From positions 283,363-347,362 of the forward strand of contig NZ_AVCJ01000012.1 in assembly GCF_000743535.1 (NCBI RefSeq): a stretch of 64,000 bases of DNA, read 5' to 3'. Shown one piece after another: positions 51,877 through 64,000 of this stretch; position 1 is the stretch's first letter, and each line of letters begins with the position of its first letter. This DNA is from Arenimonas donghaensis DSM 18148 = HO3-R19 (GTDB lineage: Bacteria; Pseudomonadota; Gammaproteobacteria; Xanthomonadales; Xanthomonadaceae). Below the pieces are notes generated by a model. It was not told the DNA's origin, made no database searches, and was given only the letters and a program-made list of their open reading frames with translations. The position numbers were made by a program, and so were the translations under genes.

Positions 51877-53766
51877 TCAGACTTCCAGCGAGGCCAGGTC
51901 GCCCTTGGCTTCCAGCCAGGCCTTGCGGTCGCCGGCGCGCTTCTTGGCCAGCAGCAGGTCCATCAGCGACCGGGTCTGCTCGGCGTCGTCCACCGTCAGC
52001 TGCACCAGGCGGCGGGTATCAGGGTGGATGGTGGACTCGCGCAGCTGCGAGGGATTCATCTCGCCCAGGCCCTTGAAGCGGGTGACGTTGACCTGGCCGC
52101 GGATCTTCTCGCGTTCGATCCGGTCCAGCAGCAGCCGCTTCTCCTCTTCGTCCAGGGCGTAGAAGACCTGCTTGCCGACGTCCACGCGAAACAGCGGCGG
52201 CATGGCCACGAAGATGTTGCCGGCCCGCACCAGCGCCGGGAAATGGCGCAGGAACAGGGCCGAGAGCAGGGTGGCGATGTGCAGGCCGTCCGAATCGGCG
52301 TCGGCCAGGATGATGACCTTGCCGTAGCGCAGGCCGTCGATGTTCTCTACGCCCGGGTCGCAGCCGATGGCCACGGCCAGGTCGTGGACCTCGTTGGAGG
52401 CCAGCACGCCGCCGGATTCGACCTCCCAGGTGTTCAGGATCTTGCCGCGCAGCGGCAGGATGGCCTGGAAGTCCTTGTCGCGGGCCTGCTTGGCGCTGCC
52501 GCCGGCCGAATCACCTTCGACAAGGAACAGTTCGGTGCGGCCCAGGTCCTGGCTGATGCAGTCGGCCAGCTTGCCGGGCAGGGCCGGGCCCTGGGTGATC
52601 TTCTTGCGCACCACCTGCTTTTCCGACTTGAGCCGGGCGGCGGCGCGGTCGATCGCCAGCTGGGCGATCTGGGTGCCCAGCTCCACGTGCTGGTTGAGCC
52701 ACAGGGAGAAGGCATCGTGGGCCGCGCCCTCGACGAAGGCCGCGGCCTGGCGGGAGCTCAGTCGCTCCTTGGTCTGGCCGCTGAACTGCGGGTCGGTCAT
52801 CTTCAGGCTCAGCACGTAGCTGACCCGGTCCCAGACGTCTTCCGGCGCCAGCTTGACGCCACGGGGCAGCAGGTTGCGGAAGTCGCAGAACTCGCGCAGC
52901 GCATCGGTGAAGCCGCTGCGCAGGCCGTTGACGTGGGTGCCGTGCTGGGCGGTCGGGATGAGGTTGACGTAGCTTTCCTGCACCAGTTCGCCGTCGGGGA
53001 CCCAGGCCACGGCCCAGTCGGCCACCTCGGTGTCCTTGGACAGGTGGCCGACGAACAGCTCGGCCGGCAGCAGCTCGCGGCCGCTGAGCTCGCCGCGCAG
53101 GTAGTCGCTCAGGCCGTCCTCGTAGTACCACTCGTCCCTGGCGTCGCTGGCGACATCGTGCAGCTTCACCGTCAGGCCCGGGCAGAGCACGGCCTTGGCG
53201 CGCAGCAGGTGGCGCAGGGCGCGCAGGGAAATCTTCGGGGAGTCGAAGTATTTCGGGTCCGGCCAGAAGCGCAGGCGGGTGCCGGTGTTGCGCTTGCCGA
53301 CCGTGCCGACCACGTCCAGGGCCGAGCTGCGGTCGCCGTCGCGGAACTCCATGCGGTGTTCCTGGCCCTCGCGCTTGATGAAGACCTCGACCTTCTTTGA
53401 AAGCGCATTGACCACGCTGACGCCGACGCCGTGCAGGCCGCCGGAGAAGGTGTAGTTCTTGCCGCTGAACTTGCCGCCGGCGTGCAGGCGCGTGAGGATC
53501 AGCTCGACGCCCGGGATGCCTTCTTCGGGATGCACGTCCACCGGCATGCCGCGGCCGTCGTCGGAGACCTCGACGCTGCCGTCGGCGTGCAGCACCACCT
53601 CGATCAGCTTGGCGTGCCCGCCCAGGGCTTCGTCCACCGAGTTGTCGATGACCTCCTGGGCCAGGTGGTTGGGCCGGGTGGTGTCGGTGTACATGCCGGG
53701 CCGGCGCTTGACCGGGTCCAGGCCCGACAGGACTTCGATGTCGGCGGCGTTGTAGCGGGTGTTCAT
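51877..53766 (-). CDS. parE: DNA topoisomerase IV subunit B
   Basis: A 629-residue ParE. The GHKL ATPase N-terminus has the VEVLSGLDPVKRRPGMYTD-like start, VIDNSVDEAL (ATP-binding Asn/Glu) and SGGLHGVGVSVVNALS. The TOPRIM domain begins with EGDSAGGSAKQARDKDFQAILPLRGKILN, followed by the Asp-rich ADADSDGLHIATLL. The C-terminus RFKGLGEMNPSQL ... is standard. It pairs with ParC to decatenate chromosomes. No parC is in the window. The segment 53767-53940 holds the divergent control region with pyrG. Confidence 0.97.
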   Translation of the reverse strand: MNTRYNAADIEVLSGLDPVKRRPGMYTDTTRPNHLAQEVIDNSVDEALGGHAKLIEVVLHADGSVEVSDDGRGMPVDVHPEEGIPGVELILTRLHAGGKFSGKNYTFSGGLHGVGVSVVNALSKKVEVFIKREGQEHRMEFRDGDRSSALDVVGTVGKRNTGTRLRFWPDPKYFDSPKISLRALRHLLRAKAVLCPGLTVKLHDVASDARDEWYYEDGLSDYLRGELSGRELLPAELFVGHLSKDTEVADWAVAWVPDGELVQESYVNLIPTAQHGTHVNGLRSGFTDALREFCDFRNLLPRGVKLAPEDVWDRVSYVLSLKMTDPQFSGQTKERLSSRQAAAFVEGAAHDAFSLWLNQHVELGTQIAQLAIDRAAARLKSEKQVVRKKITQGPALPGKLADCISQDLGRTELFLVEGDSAGGSAKQARDKDFQAILPLRGKILNTWEVESGGVLASNEVHDLAVAIGCDPGVENIDGLRYGKVIILADADSDGLHIATLLSALFLRHFPALVRAGNIFVAMPPLFRVDVGKQVFYALDEEEKRLLLDRIEREKIRGQVNVTRFKGLGEMNPSQLRESTIHPDTRRLVQLTVDDAEQTRSLMDLLLAKKRAGDRKAWLEAKGDLASLEV

Positions 53767-53871
53767 GCGGGGGAAGGCCTTCCTGGCGGGGTCTTGCGGT
53801 GGCGGGCAGGATGCGCGGCGCCCGGGGGCCGGTCAAGCCGGGCCGCCCGGACCACGATTGCAAGCCATTGA

Positions 53872-56428
<2,557 letters not shown>

Positions 56429-56432
<4 letters not shown>

Positions 56433-56776
56433 ATACGGTTGCCGTCGCACCCCTGAAACACTCCGGCCTCGGCATCGCCGCGACCATCATCGCCATCATT
56501 GCCGGCCTGGGCCTGCTGGGTGTCTTCGGCTACGCCGGGTACGTCGGCATGGAGCAGGGTGGCCAGCCGTCGGAAACCGACCCGCGCATGGTGATGGTCG
56601 GCATGGGCATGCTGGCGGCGATGGCGCTGCTGGTGCTTGGCGCGATCCTGGGCGCCGTCGGCCTGTTCGCGGGCGCCCGCAAGCGCCTGTTCGCCTGGCT
56701 CGGCCTGGTCCTGAACCTGCTGCCGTTGCTGCTGGGCATCGTGATTGTCGTCGTCGGCCTGGCGATGGCTCCCTGA
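56429..56776 (+). CDS. small membrane protein between kdsA and eno
   Basis: 115 residues with three hydrophobic segments ([63 protein letters not shown]), with short basic loops. I do not recognise the family. It overlaps the kdsA stop by ATGA and precedes eno by 30 bp, so it is part of the same transcript. The position between kdsA and eno is the kind of lineage-specific insertion seen in Xanthomonadaceae; function unknown. Confidence 0.8.
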
Positions 56777-58093
<1,317 letters not shown>

Positions 58094-58103
58094 GCCCGGG
58101 CCC

Positions 58104-58427
58104 TTGCGCCGCTGGTGGCCCCTCGCGCTGTTGCTGCTGGCCCTGCTGGCCCTGCAGGCCAAGTTCTGGTGGGGTGACGGCGGCCTGCGCGAGGCGCGGG
58201 CGCTGGAAGCCCGGGTGGAGGACCAGCGGCGCGAGAACGCCCGCCTGCAGCAGCGCAACGATGCCCTGTCGGCCGAGGTCGAAGACCTCAAGTCGGGCGA
58301 AGCCGCCGTCGAGGACCGCGCCCGCAGCGAGCTGGGCATGGTCAAGCCCGGCGAAGTGTTCTACCGCGTGGTGGAACCGGACGCCGGGCCAGCCGCCTCC
58401 GGCGACGCGGCCGAGCGTGATCCGTGA
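58104..58427 (+). CDS. ftsB: cell division protein FtsB
   Basis: 107 residues. One membrane helix (PLALLLLALLALQAKFWWG), then a coiled coil (RVEDQRRENARLQQRNDALSAEV) and the short EDLKSGEAAVEDRARSELGMVKPGEVFY block diagnostic of FtsB. FtsB joins FtsL and FtsQ in the divisome. No ATG is available; TTG at 58104 is the most likely start. Its stop overlaps the ispD GTG by one codon frame (GTGA). Confidence 0.93.
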   Translation: MRRWWPLALLLLALLALQAKFWWGDGGLREARALEARVEDQRRENARLQQRNDALSAEVEDLKSGEAAVEDRARSELGMVKPGEVFYRVVEPDAGPAASGDAAERDP

Positions 58428-59122
58428 CCTGGGCCATCGTGCCCGCGGCCGGCCGCGGAAGCCGCTTCGGCGGCGCCGTGCCCAAGCAGTACCTGGTGCT
58501 GGCCGGCCGGCCGGTGATCGAACACAGCCTGCGTGCGGTGCTCGACCATCCGGGCGTGGACGGCGTGATGGTCGCCCTGGCACAAGACGACGCCGCCTGG
58601 CCGGGCTGGCGCGAGGTCGGTGGAAAGCCGGTGCTTACCTGCGTTGGCGGCGGCGAACGCGCCGATTCGGTGCTGGCCGCGCTGCACGCCCTGCCGGCCA
58701 GCATCGACGACGACCAATGGGTGCTGGTGCACGACGCCGCGCGCCCCTGCCTGCATCGCGACGACCTGGCCCGGCTGATCGGGGAAGGCTGCCGCGACGC
58801 CGTCGGTGCGCTGCTGGCGGCGCCGGTGCGCGACACGCTTAAGCGCGCCGACGCCGACGCGAAGTGCCTGGGCACCGAACCCCGCGAAGCGCTCTGGCGG
58901 GCGCTGACCCCGCAGTTGTTCCGCCGTGGCGGCCTCACCCGGGCGCTTTCGTCGGCCCACCGCAACGGCGTGCGCGTCACCGACGAAGCCATGGCGATGG
59001 AGCGCCTGGGGCTGAAGCCGCGCCTGGTCGAAGGTCGCGACGACAACCTCAAGATCACCACGCCGGCCGACCTGGCCCTGGCAGAATTCGTCCTGTCGAA
59101 CCGAAAGGATCCGTCCGCGTGA
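58424..59122 (+). CDS. ispD: 2-C-methyl-D-erythritol 4-phosphate cytidylyltransferase
   Basis: 232 residues. Start GTG at 58424, overlapping the ftsB stop. [21 protein letters not shown] is the CTP-binding motif, [11 protein letters not shown] holds the Mg-binding Asp and [14 protein letters not shown] with [12 protein letters not shown] and [12 protein letters not shown] complete the family. It is the third step of the MEP isoprenoid pathway, followed by ispF, the typical ispDF arrangement. Confidence 0.96.
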   Translation: MTWAIVPAAGRGSRFGGAVPKQYLVLAGRPVIEHSLRAVLDHPGVDGVMVALAQDDAAWPGWREVGGKPVLTCVGGGERADSVLAALHALPASIDDDQWVLVHDAARPCLHRDDLARLIGEGCRDAVGALLAAPVRDTLKRADADAKCLGTEPREALWRALTPQLFRRGGLTRALSSAHRNGVRVTDEAMAMERLGLKPRLVEGRDDNLKITTPADLALAEFVLSNRKDPSA

Positions 59123-59141
59123 AAGCGAGGCAAGAAACCCG

Positions 59142-59624
59142 ATGACCGATGTCCGGATTGGCCAGGGCTACGACGTCCACGCGTTCGGTGACGGCGACCA
59201 CGTTGTGCTCGGTGGCGTGCGTATCGCCCACGACCGCGGGGTGCTGGCGCATTCGGACGGCGACGTGGTGATCCACGCGCTGTGCGATGCCCTGCTGGGG
59301 GCGCTGGCGCTGGGCGACATCGGCGTGCATTTCCCGCCTTCCGACGATCGCTGGAAAGACTGCGACAGTCGCGAGTTCCTGCGCCATTGCGCCGGCCTGC
59401 TGAACGAACGCGGCTGGCGACTGGGCAATGCCGACGTCACCGTGGTTTGCGAGCGGCCGAAGGTCGCCGCGCACGCGCCGGCGATGCGGGCGAACCTCGC
59501 CGCCGACCTCGGCGTGTCCGTGGACGCGATCAGCGTCAAGGCCACCACGTCCGAGAAGCTCGGGTTCACCGGCCGGGGCGAAGGCCTGGCGGCGACGGCG
59601 GTGGCGCTGCTGGTGCGGGCGTGA
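59142..59624 (+). CDS. ispF: 2-C-methyl-D-erythritol 2,4-cyclodiphosphate synthase
   Basis: 160 residues. [22 protein letters not shown] has the metal-binding Asp and His, followed by [25 protein letters not shown] and [23 protein letters not shown] at the C-terminus, all IspF hallmarks. It forms a trimer in the MEP pathway. It follows ispD by 19 bp and overlaps the truD GTG start by four bases. Confidence 0.97.
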   Translation: MTDVRIGQGYDVHAFGDGDHVVLGGVRIAHDRGVLAHSDGDVVIHALCDALLGALALGDIGVHFPPSDDRWKDCDSREFLRHCAGLLNERGWRLGNADVTVVCERPKVAAHAPAMRANLAADLGVSVDAISVKATTSEKLGFTGRGEGLAATAVALLVRA

Positions 59625-60649
59625 CCGTCCCGCCCGGCGGCCACGGCCCGCCCGTGCTGGCAGCGGACTTCCGCAGCCAGCCCGAGGATTTCCTGGTCGA
59701 GGAACTGGCTGGCTTCGAACCGGCGGGGCAGGGCGAACACCTGCTGCTGACCATCCAGAAGCGCGGCATGAACACGGTGCACGCCGCGCGTCGCATCGCG
59801 CAGTGGGCCGGCATCCCGGAAATGGGCGTCGGTTATGCCGGCATGAAGGATCGCCATGCGATCACGCGGCAGCGCTTTTCGGTGCACCTGCCCAAGCGCA
59901 TCGCGCCGGACCTGGCCTTGCTGCAGGACGAATCGCTGCAGGTGCTCGAGCACGCCTGGCACAACCGCAAGTTGCCGCGCGGCGCCCTGCGCGGAAACCG
60001 TTTCGAGCTGGTCCTGCGCCAGGTGCGCGGCGATCGCGCGGCCATCGACCAGCGACTCGCGAGCATCGCCGCGGGCGGGATCCCCAATTATTTCGGCGGG
60101 CAGCGTTTTGGTCGCGACGGTGACAACGTCGAATCGGCACGCCGGATGTTCGCCGGCCAGCGCGTTCGCCGGGAGCAGCGCTCGATCTACCTGTCGGCCG
60201 CACGTTCGGAAATGTTCAATGCGGTGCTGGCCGCCCGCGTCGCTGCCGGCGACTGGGCGCAGGGCCGCGAAGGCGAGGTCTGGATGCTGGAGGGCAGCCA
60301 GTCGGTGTTCGGACCGGAGCCCGCGAGCGCGACACTGGCCGAACGCGCCGCGCGCCTGGACATCCATGCCACCGGGCCGCTGTGGGGTCGCGGCGAACTG
60401 CGCAGCACGGGCAGCGCCCGTTCGCTCGAGCTGGCGACGCTGGAACCCTTCGAAGACCTGCGCCAGGGGCTGGAGGCCGCCGGCCTGAAACAGGAACGCC
60501 GGGCCCTGCGCGTCCGGGTGGCCACGCTGGCGTGGCAATGGCCGGCCGCGGACCAGCTTGCGCTGCGCTTCGAACTGCCGCCAGGCGCCTACGCGACCGG
60601 CCTGCTGGCCGAACTGGGCGAGGTCCGGGACGCGCACGCCGGGGCCTGA
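59621..60649 (+). CDS. truD: tRNA pseudouridine(13) synthase TruD
   Basis: 342 residues. Start GTG at 59621, overlapping the ispF stop. [27 protein letters not shown], then [23 protein letters not shown], which carries the catalytic Asp (KDRHA), and [18 protein letters not shown] are diagnostic TruD motifs. It isomerises U13 in tRNA-Glu. ispD-ispF-truD-surE-pcm is a well-conserved run in gammaproteobacteria. Confidence 0.96.
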   Translation: MTVPPGGHGPPVLAADFRSQPEDFLVEELAGFEPAGQGEHLLLTIQKRGMNTVHAARRIAQWAGIPEMGVGYAGMKDRHAITRQRFSVHLPKRIAPDLALLQDESLQVLEHAWHNRKLPRGALRGNRFELVLRQVRGDRAAIDQRLASIAAGGIPNYFGGQRFGRDGDNVESARRMFAGQRVRREQRSIYLSAARSEMFNAVLAARVAAGDWAQGREGEVWMLEGSQSVFGPEPASATLAERAARLDIHATGPLWGRGELRSTGSARSLELATLEPFEDLRQGLEAAGLKQERRALRVRVATLAWQWPAADQLALRFELPPGAYATGLLAELGEVRDAHAGA

Positions 60650-60733
60650 ACCCCGCCCGGGCCGGCGGCACTTGCACCGGCATCCTCGAGGAGTAATCTG
60701 GGTTCGCGGTTTTCCAGATCCCAGGAGGTCGCC

Positions 60734-60937
60734 ATGAACACCGCCCGCAAGTGTGTTGTCCTTGTGTCCGCGACGCTGCTGCTGGCCGCCTGTGCCAGCT
60801 CCGGCAGCGCCGGCCTGGCCGGCAAGTCCACCATCAGCAACGACGAGACCTACATGGAAGCGGTGGAAGCCGCTGCCAAGCCGGCCGGCGTTCGCGTGGT
60901 GTGGGTCAACCCGCCCAAGCAGCGCAAGGACGATTGA
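60734..60937 (+). CDS. small lipoprotein of unknown function
   Basis: 67 residues. Leader with lipobox LLAAC (Cys20) and a short mature part of about 47 residues, including STISNDETYMEAVEAAAKPAGVRVVWVNPPKQ. AGGAGG lies upstream of the ATG. No family recognised, although the coding frame ends one base before the convergent Smr gene. Probably a small envelope lipoprotein; annotated with moderate confidence. Confidence 0.7.
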   Translation: MNTARKCVVLVSATLLLAACASSGSAGLAGKSTISNDETYMEAVEAAAKPAGVRVVWVNPPKQRKDD

Positions 60938-61519
60938 TCAGCCGGTGCCCGGTCCCTGCTCGCCGGGTCGTTTCCGGGCCAGCAGCACCAGCACCGCGCC
61001 GGTTCCCCCCATCGCCTCCGGTGCAGAGGCGTAGGCGAGTACGTCCGCGCGTTGGCGCAGCATCCGGTCCACCAGGGCCTTGAGCACCGAACCCCCCTCT
61101 GCGGCGCGCAGGCCCTTGCCGTGGATGATGCGCACGCAGGCGTGGCCGCCGGCCCGGGACTCGGCCAGGAAAACGCGCAGCCAGCGTTCGGCCTCCGGCG
61201 CACGCATCTGGTGCAGGTCGAGCTCGCCGCCGATGCTGTATTGGCCGCGCTTGAGGGCCTTGAGCACTTTTTCCGGCACTTCGTCGCGGCGATAGGCCAG
61301 GGCCTCGGCGGCGTCGATGGTGGCTTCGAACCAGCCTGCCTGGCGTGACTGCGCCAGCGCCAGCGCTTCATCGAGTTCGCGCATGCGTGGCTTGGGTGCC
61401 GGCCGCGGCCTCGCCGGCGCCGCCGGCGGCGGCTCCAGCCGGCGCACGTCGCCGATCGCCTCCCGGAACAGGGCGGCGTCGTCGTCGGTGACTGGCGCGG
61501 GTGGCTTTGGTTTGGCCAT
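60938..61519 (-). CDS. Smr/MutS2-type endonuclease domain protein
   Basis: 193 residues. A low-complexity, Pro/Ala-rich N-terminus (about 1-50) precedes a C-terminal Smr domain: GELDLHQMRAPEAERWLRVFL (LDLH motif) near residue 108 and RIIHGKGLRAAEGGSVLKALVDRML (HGKG) near 143, the nicking-endonuclease signatures. The function could be in DNA recombination or mRNA quality control. It converges with the small lipoprotein with no gap and is divergent from surE. Confidence 0.93.
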   Translation of the reverse strand: MAKPKPPAPVTDDDAALFREAIGDVRRLEPPPAAPARPRPAPKPRMRELDEALALAQSRQAGWFEATIDAAEALAYRRDEVPEKVLKALKRGQYSIGGELDLHQMRAPEAERWLRVFLAESRAGGHACVRIIHGKGLRAAEGGSVLKALVDRMLRQRADVLAYASAPEAMGGTGAVLVLLARKRPGEQGPGTG

Positions 61520-61597
61520 GCGCGAAGGTTAACCCGTCATGGGTGATGCCGCGGGTGATGCTTCCGTTATCATGGGGCTCTTCCTGCAGGGTCCCCG

Positions 61598-62377
61598 ATG
61601 CGCGTACTGGTGAGCAATGACGATGGCGTGGAAGCCCCGGGCATCCGCGTCCTGGCCGAAGGCCTGCGCAAGGCCGGCCACGAGGTGACGGTGGTGGCGC
61701 CCGACCGTGACCGGTCCGGGGCGAGCAACTCGCTGACGCTGGACCGGCCCATCCGGGTCCGTCAGATCGCCGACCGCACCTGGCGCGTCACCGGCACCCC
61801 CACCGACTGCGTGCACCTGGCCCTGACCGGCCTGCTCGAGGCCGATCCCGACATCGTGGTCTCGGGCATCAACACCGCCGCGAACCTCGGTGACGACGTC
61901 ATCTATTCGGGTACCGTGGCCGCGGCGATGGAAGGGCGCTTCCTGGGCCTGCCGGCCATCGCCATGTCGCTGGTGACCGACGAGGCGTCGTCCCGGCACT
62001 ACGAAACGGCGGCGCGGGCGGCGCTGGAAATCACCGCCCGCCTGCTGGTCGATCCCTTGCCGGCCGACACCATCCTCAACGTAAACGTGCCCGACCTGCC
62101 CTGGGACGAACTCAAGGGCTACGAGGTCACCCGCCTGGGCCACCGCCACCGCGCCGAACCCTGCGTCGAGCAGGTCGACCCGCGCGGGCGCCCGATGTGG
62201 TGGATCGGCCCTGCCGGCCCCGAACAGGACGCCGGCCCGGGCACCGATTTCCACGCGATCCGCACGGGCTGCATTTCAATCACGCCCATCCACGTCGACC
62301 TGACCCGCTACCAGGCCCTGGAAAAGGTCGCCAGCTGGGTCGGCGCGCTCGGTGCAGGGATGAACCAGAAGGCATGA
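61598..62377 (+). CDS. surE: 5'/3'-nucleotidase SurE
   Basis: 259 residues. The N-terminal [20 protein letters not shown] carries the metal-binding Asp pair, [13 protein letters not shown] the Ser/Asn segment, and [26 protein letters not shown] the remaining metal-binding Asn. It dephosphorylates nucleoside monophosphates in stationary phase. A TATCAT at 61568-61573 may be the -10 element. Its stop overlaps the pcm ATG by ATGA, the classic surE-pcm linkage. Confidence 0.97.
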   Translation: MRVLVSNDDGVEAPGIRVLAEGLRKAGHEVTVVAPDRDRSGASNSLTLDRPIRVRQIADRTWRVTGTPTDCVHLALTGLLEADPDIVVSGINTAANLGDDVIYSGTVAAAMEGRFLGLPAIAMSLVTDEASSRHYETAARAALEITARLLVDPLPADTILNVNVPDLPWDELKGYEVTRLGHRHRAEPCVEQVDPRGRPMWWIGPAGPEQDAGPGTDFHAIRTGCISITPIHVDLTRYQALEKVASWVGALGAGMNQKA

Positions 62378-63051
62378 TGCCCCGCTACCAAATCCGGCCG
62401 GAAGCCAAGGGACTGGGCATGACCTCCCAGCGTGCCCGCGACCGCATGGTCGAACGCCTGCGCAACGAAGGCGGCATCGCCGACGAGGCGGTGCTGACGG
62501 CGATGCGCACGGTGCCGCGCCACCTGTTCCTGGACGAGGCCCTGGCCAGCCGCGCCTACGAGGACACGGCCCTGCCGATCGGCAACGGCCAGACCATCAG
62601 CCAGCCGTGGGTGGTGGCGCGCATGACCGAGGCGCTGGTCGAACACGGCCTGCCGGACCGGGTGCTGGAAGTCGGTACCGGCTCGGGCTACCAGGCCTCG
62701 GTGCTGGCCACGCTGGGCCTGGAAACCTACAGCGTCGAGCGCATCGAGGAACTGCTGCGGGTCGCCCGCCGGCGGTTCCGGCACCAGGGCCTGAACGTGC
62801 GCACCCGCCATGACGATGGCCGCGCCGGCTGGCCGGAGTACGCCCCCTTCGGCGGCATCCTGGTCACCGCGGGCGCCGCGGCGATGGAGCCGGCGCTGCT
62901 CGAACAGCTGGCCGAAGGCGGCACGCTGGTGGCGCCCGTCGGTGGGCCCAACGGCCAGCGGCTGCTGCGCATCCGGCGCCTGGACGGCCAGCTGGTGCAG
63001 GAAGACCTGGGCGGCGTGGTGTTCGTGCCCCTGCTGCCCGGGACGCTCTGA
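62374..63051 (+). CDS. pcm: protein-L-isoaspartate O-methyltransferase
   Basis: 225 residues. ATG at 62374 overlaps the surE stop; a second ATG at 62377 is equally plausible. Motifs are [36 protein letters not shown], then [19 protein letters not shown] (SAM-binding), [15 protein letters not shown] and [21 protein letters not shown]. It repairs isoaspartyl damage in proteins. YqaA follows with no spacing. Confidence 0.96.
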   Translation: MMPRYQIRPEAKGLGMTSQRARDRMVERLRNEGGIADEAVLTAMRTVPRHLFLDEALASRAYEDTALPIGNGQTISQPWVVARMTEALVEHGLPDRVLEVGTGSGYQASVLATLGLETYSVERIEELLRVARRRFRHQGLNVRTRHDDGRAGWPEYAPFGGILVTAGAAAMEPALLEQLAEGGTLVAPVGGPNGQRLLRIRRLDGQLVQEDLGGVVFVPLLPGTL

Positions 63052-63636
63052 ATGAAACTGTTCGGTCCGCTCTACGACCGGTGCCGCGTGCTCGCCGCCC
63101 ATCGCCACGCGCCCTGGTACCTGGGCTTCGTATCCACCATCGAATCGATCTTCTTCCCGGTGCCGACCGACGTCATGCTGGCACCGATGGCGCTGGCCAA
63201 TCCGAAGGCCTGGTGGCGCCTTGGCTTGCTGGCGACGCTCACCTCGGTGCTCGGGGGCGTCATCGGCTATGGGCTGGGCTATTTCGCCATCGAGGCGGTG
63301 ATGCCCTGGATCGTGCGTGTCGGCTACGACGACACCTATGCCCGCGTGCAGGAACTCTTCAGCCAGTACGGCGTCTGGATCATGTTCGTCGCGGCGTTCA
63401 CGCCGATCCCGTTCAAGGTGTTCACGGTGGCCGGCGGCGCCGCCGCGATGCCGCTGCTGCCGTTCGTGCTGGCCTCGCTGGTCGGCCGCGGCATACGTTT
63501 TTTCCTCGTCGCCTGGGTCGTTGCCTGGGGTGGCCCGAAGGTCGAGCCGGTCTTCCGGCGCTACATCGAAATCGTCGGTTGGGTCATCGCGGTGCTGATA
63601 CTGGGCGCCATTGTCTGGTTGAATATGCGCGGATGA
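63052..63636 (+). CDS. YqaA-type VTT (DedA-like) membrane protein
   Basis: 194 residues. Helices at about 20-45, 55-80, 120-150 and 165-190 with the VTT signature GGVIGYGLGYFAIEAV and FTPIPFKVFTVAGGAAAMPLLPFVLASLVGRGIRF. A member of the SNARE-associated/VTT superfamily, thought to translocate lipids or support membrane homeostasis. It abuts pcm and overlaps nlpD by ATGA, in the typical pcm-yqaA-nlpD order. Confidence 0.93.
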   Translation: MKLFGPLYDRCRVLAAHRHAPWYLGFVSTIESIFFPVPTDVMLAPMALANPKAWWRLGLLATLTSVLGGVIGYGLGYFAIEAVMPWIVRVGYDDTYARVQELFSQYGVWIMFVAAFTPIPFKVFTVAGGAAAMPLLPFVLASLVGRGIRFFLVAWVVAWGGPKVEPVFRRYIEIVGWVIAVLILGAIVWLNMRG

Positions 63637-64000
63637 AGCCTTCCATCGCCCGTACCCTCGCCTGGATCCTGGTCGTCGCCCTGCTCGCCGGCTGCGGCCA
63701 CTCGCGCGTGGTCAAGCGCGAAGGGTCGCGCCCGGCTCCCGAGCGCGCCACCCAGTCGATGCCGCGCAGCGGCGACTACGAGGTCAAGCGCGGCGATACG
63801 CTCTACGGCATCGCGTTCCGGCACGGGCTGGACTACCGTGAGGTGGCGGCACTCAATCGCATCGGCCCGCCCTACACCATCTATCCGGGGCAGCGCCTGC
63901 GGCTGCAGGCCCAGGGCAGCGCCCGGCCGGCGCAAGGCGTCACCGGCATGCCGGCGCCGCGAACCCCGGCACCGGCACCGGCCGCCGGCACGGCGCCGGG
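63633..64000 (+). CDS. nlpD: LysM lipoprotein NlpD, 3' end outside window
   Basis: The frame opens with ATG at 63633, overlapping the YqaA stop, and runs off the window end after about 122 codons. A short leader ends in the lipobox LLAGC (Cys19). A LysM domain follows (about residues 49-91): GDYEVKRGDTLYGIAFRHGLD ... VAALNRIGPPYTIYPGQRLRL. A proline/alanine-rich linker begins at about 95. The C-terminal peptidase M23 domain expected of NlpD lies beyond the window. NlpD activates the amidase AmiC in daughter-cell separation; rpoS often follows it. Confidence 0.92.
   Translation, partial: MKPSIARTLAWILVVALLAGCGHSRVVKREGSRPAPERATQSMPRSGDYEVKRGDTLYGIAFRHGLDYREVAALNRIGPPYTIYPGQRLRLQAQGSARPAQGVTGMPAPRTPAPAPAAGTAP

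Overview
The window is a stretch of chromosome from a high-GC gammaproteobacterium of the Xanthomonadaceae/Lysobacteraceae type (Lysobacter, Luteimonas or Pseudoxanthomonas-like). The best evidence is the block at the right end, pyrG-kdsA-(small membrane gene)-eno-ftsB-ispD-ispF-truD ... smr-surE-pcm-yqaA-nlpD, which is a typical order for this group. Very compact gene packing, many ATGA and TGATG overlaps, GTG/TTG starts and uniformly strong GC3 bias fit the same assignment. I saw no tRNA, rRNA, insertion sequence, prophage or CRISPR array. The genus is inference.

Layout. 1-5.5 kb: the 3' part of hutU (urocanase), a TonB-C-like secreted protein, a VOC protein, an S4 RNA-binding protein, a DUF188 protein, and a divergent LysR regulator/EamA exporter pair. 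5.5-5.9 kb: a gene-free interval with a minus-strand terminator and further local stems. 5.9-9.7 kb: a nucleotide-transporter-like MFS protein, a Tat-exported aldo/keto reductase and an alpha/beta hydrolase, all on the minus strand. 9.8-12.9 kb: a signalling cluster made of an HD-GYP protein with a broken HD motif, a GGDEF(degenerate)-EAL protein and a PilH-like response regulator. 13-30.5 kb: mixed housekeeping and accessory genes, including yaeQ, an EamA permease, a GIY-YIG protein, a cyclophilin lipoprotein, a four-gene coupled operon (DODA-like dioxygenase, bile-acid-type symporter, methyltransferase, srkA), a padR/DUF1700 pair, an Old Yellow Enzyme relative, a DmdC-like acyl-CoA dehydrogenase, a VWA protein with five tandem repeats, a BaiN-like flavoprotein and a DUF4349 pair. 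30.5-46.8 kb: two DEAD-box helicases (CsdA/DeaD-like and RhlE), an M48 lipoprotein protease, hemJ, a Ca/Na antiporter, a dicarboxylate symporter, an M16 protease pair (one active, one inactive subunit), a thioesterase, an NlpC/P60 lipoprotein, slyD, and a DUF418-dadA-hutG run.

46.7-51.9 kb holds the most interesting locus: six minus-strand genes that look like an unrecognised chaperone/usher-type surface-fibre system. It consists of an abundant-looking small exported subunit, a second subunit ending in a similar C-terminal strand, a small exported protein, a PapD-like double-Ig chaperone, a 660-residue outer-membrane beta-barrel with a C-terminal SdrD/CarboxypepD-like domain, and a small membrane-anchored protein. 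The first gene is preceded by a near-perfect sigma-54 promoter and a strong CRP/Clp-type site. It is separated from the rest by a perfect 12-bp stem-loop, as expected where a major subunit must outnumber its assembly factors. Function is inferred; no gene here is a standard FimD/PapC homologue by eye.

51.9-64 kb: parE (minus), then the conserved block pyrG to nlpD (plus), with nlpD cut by the window end.
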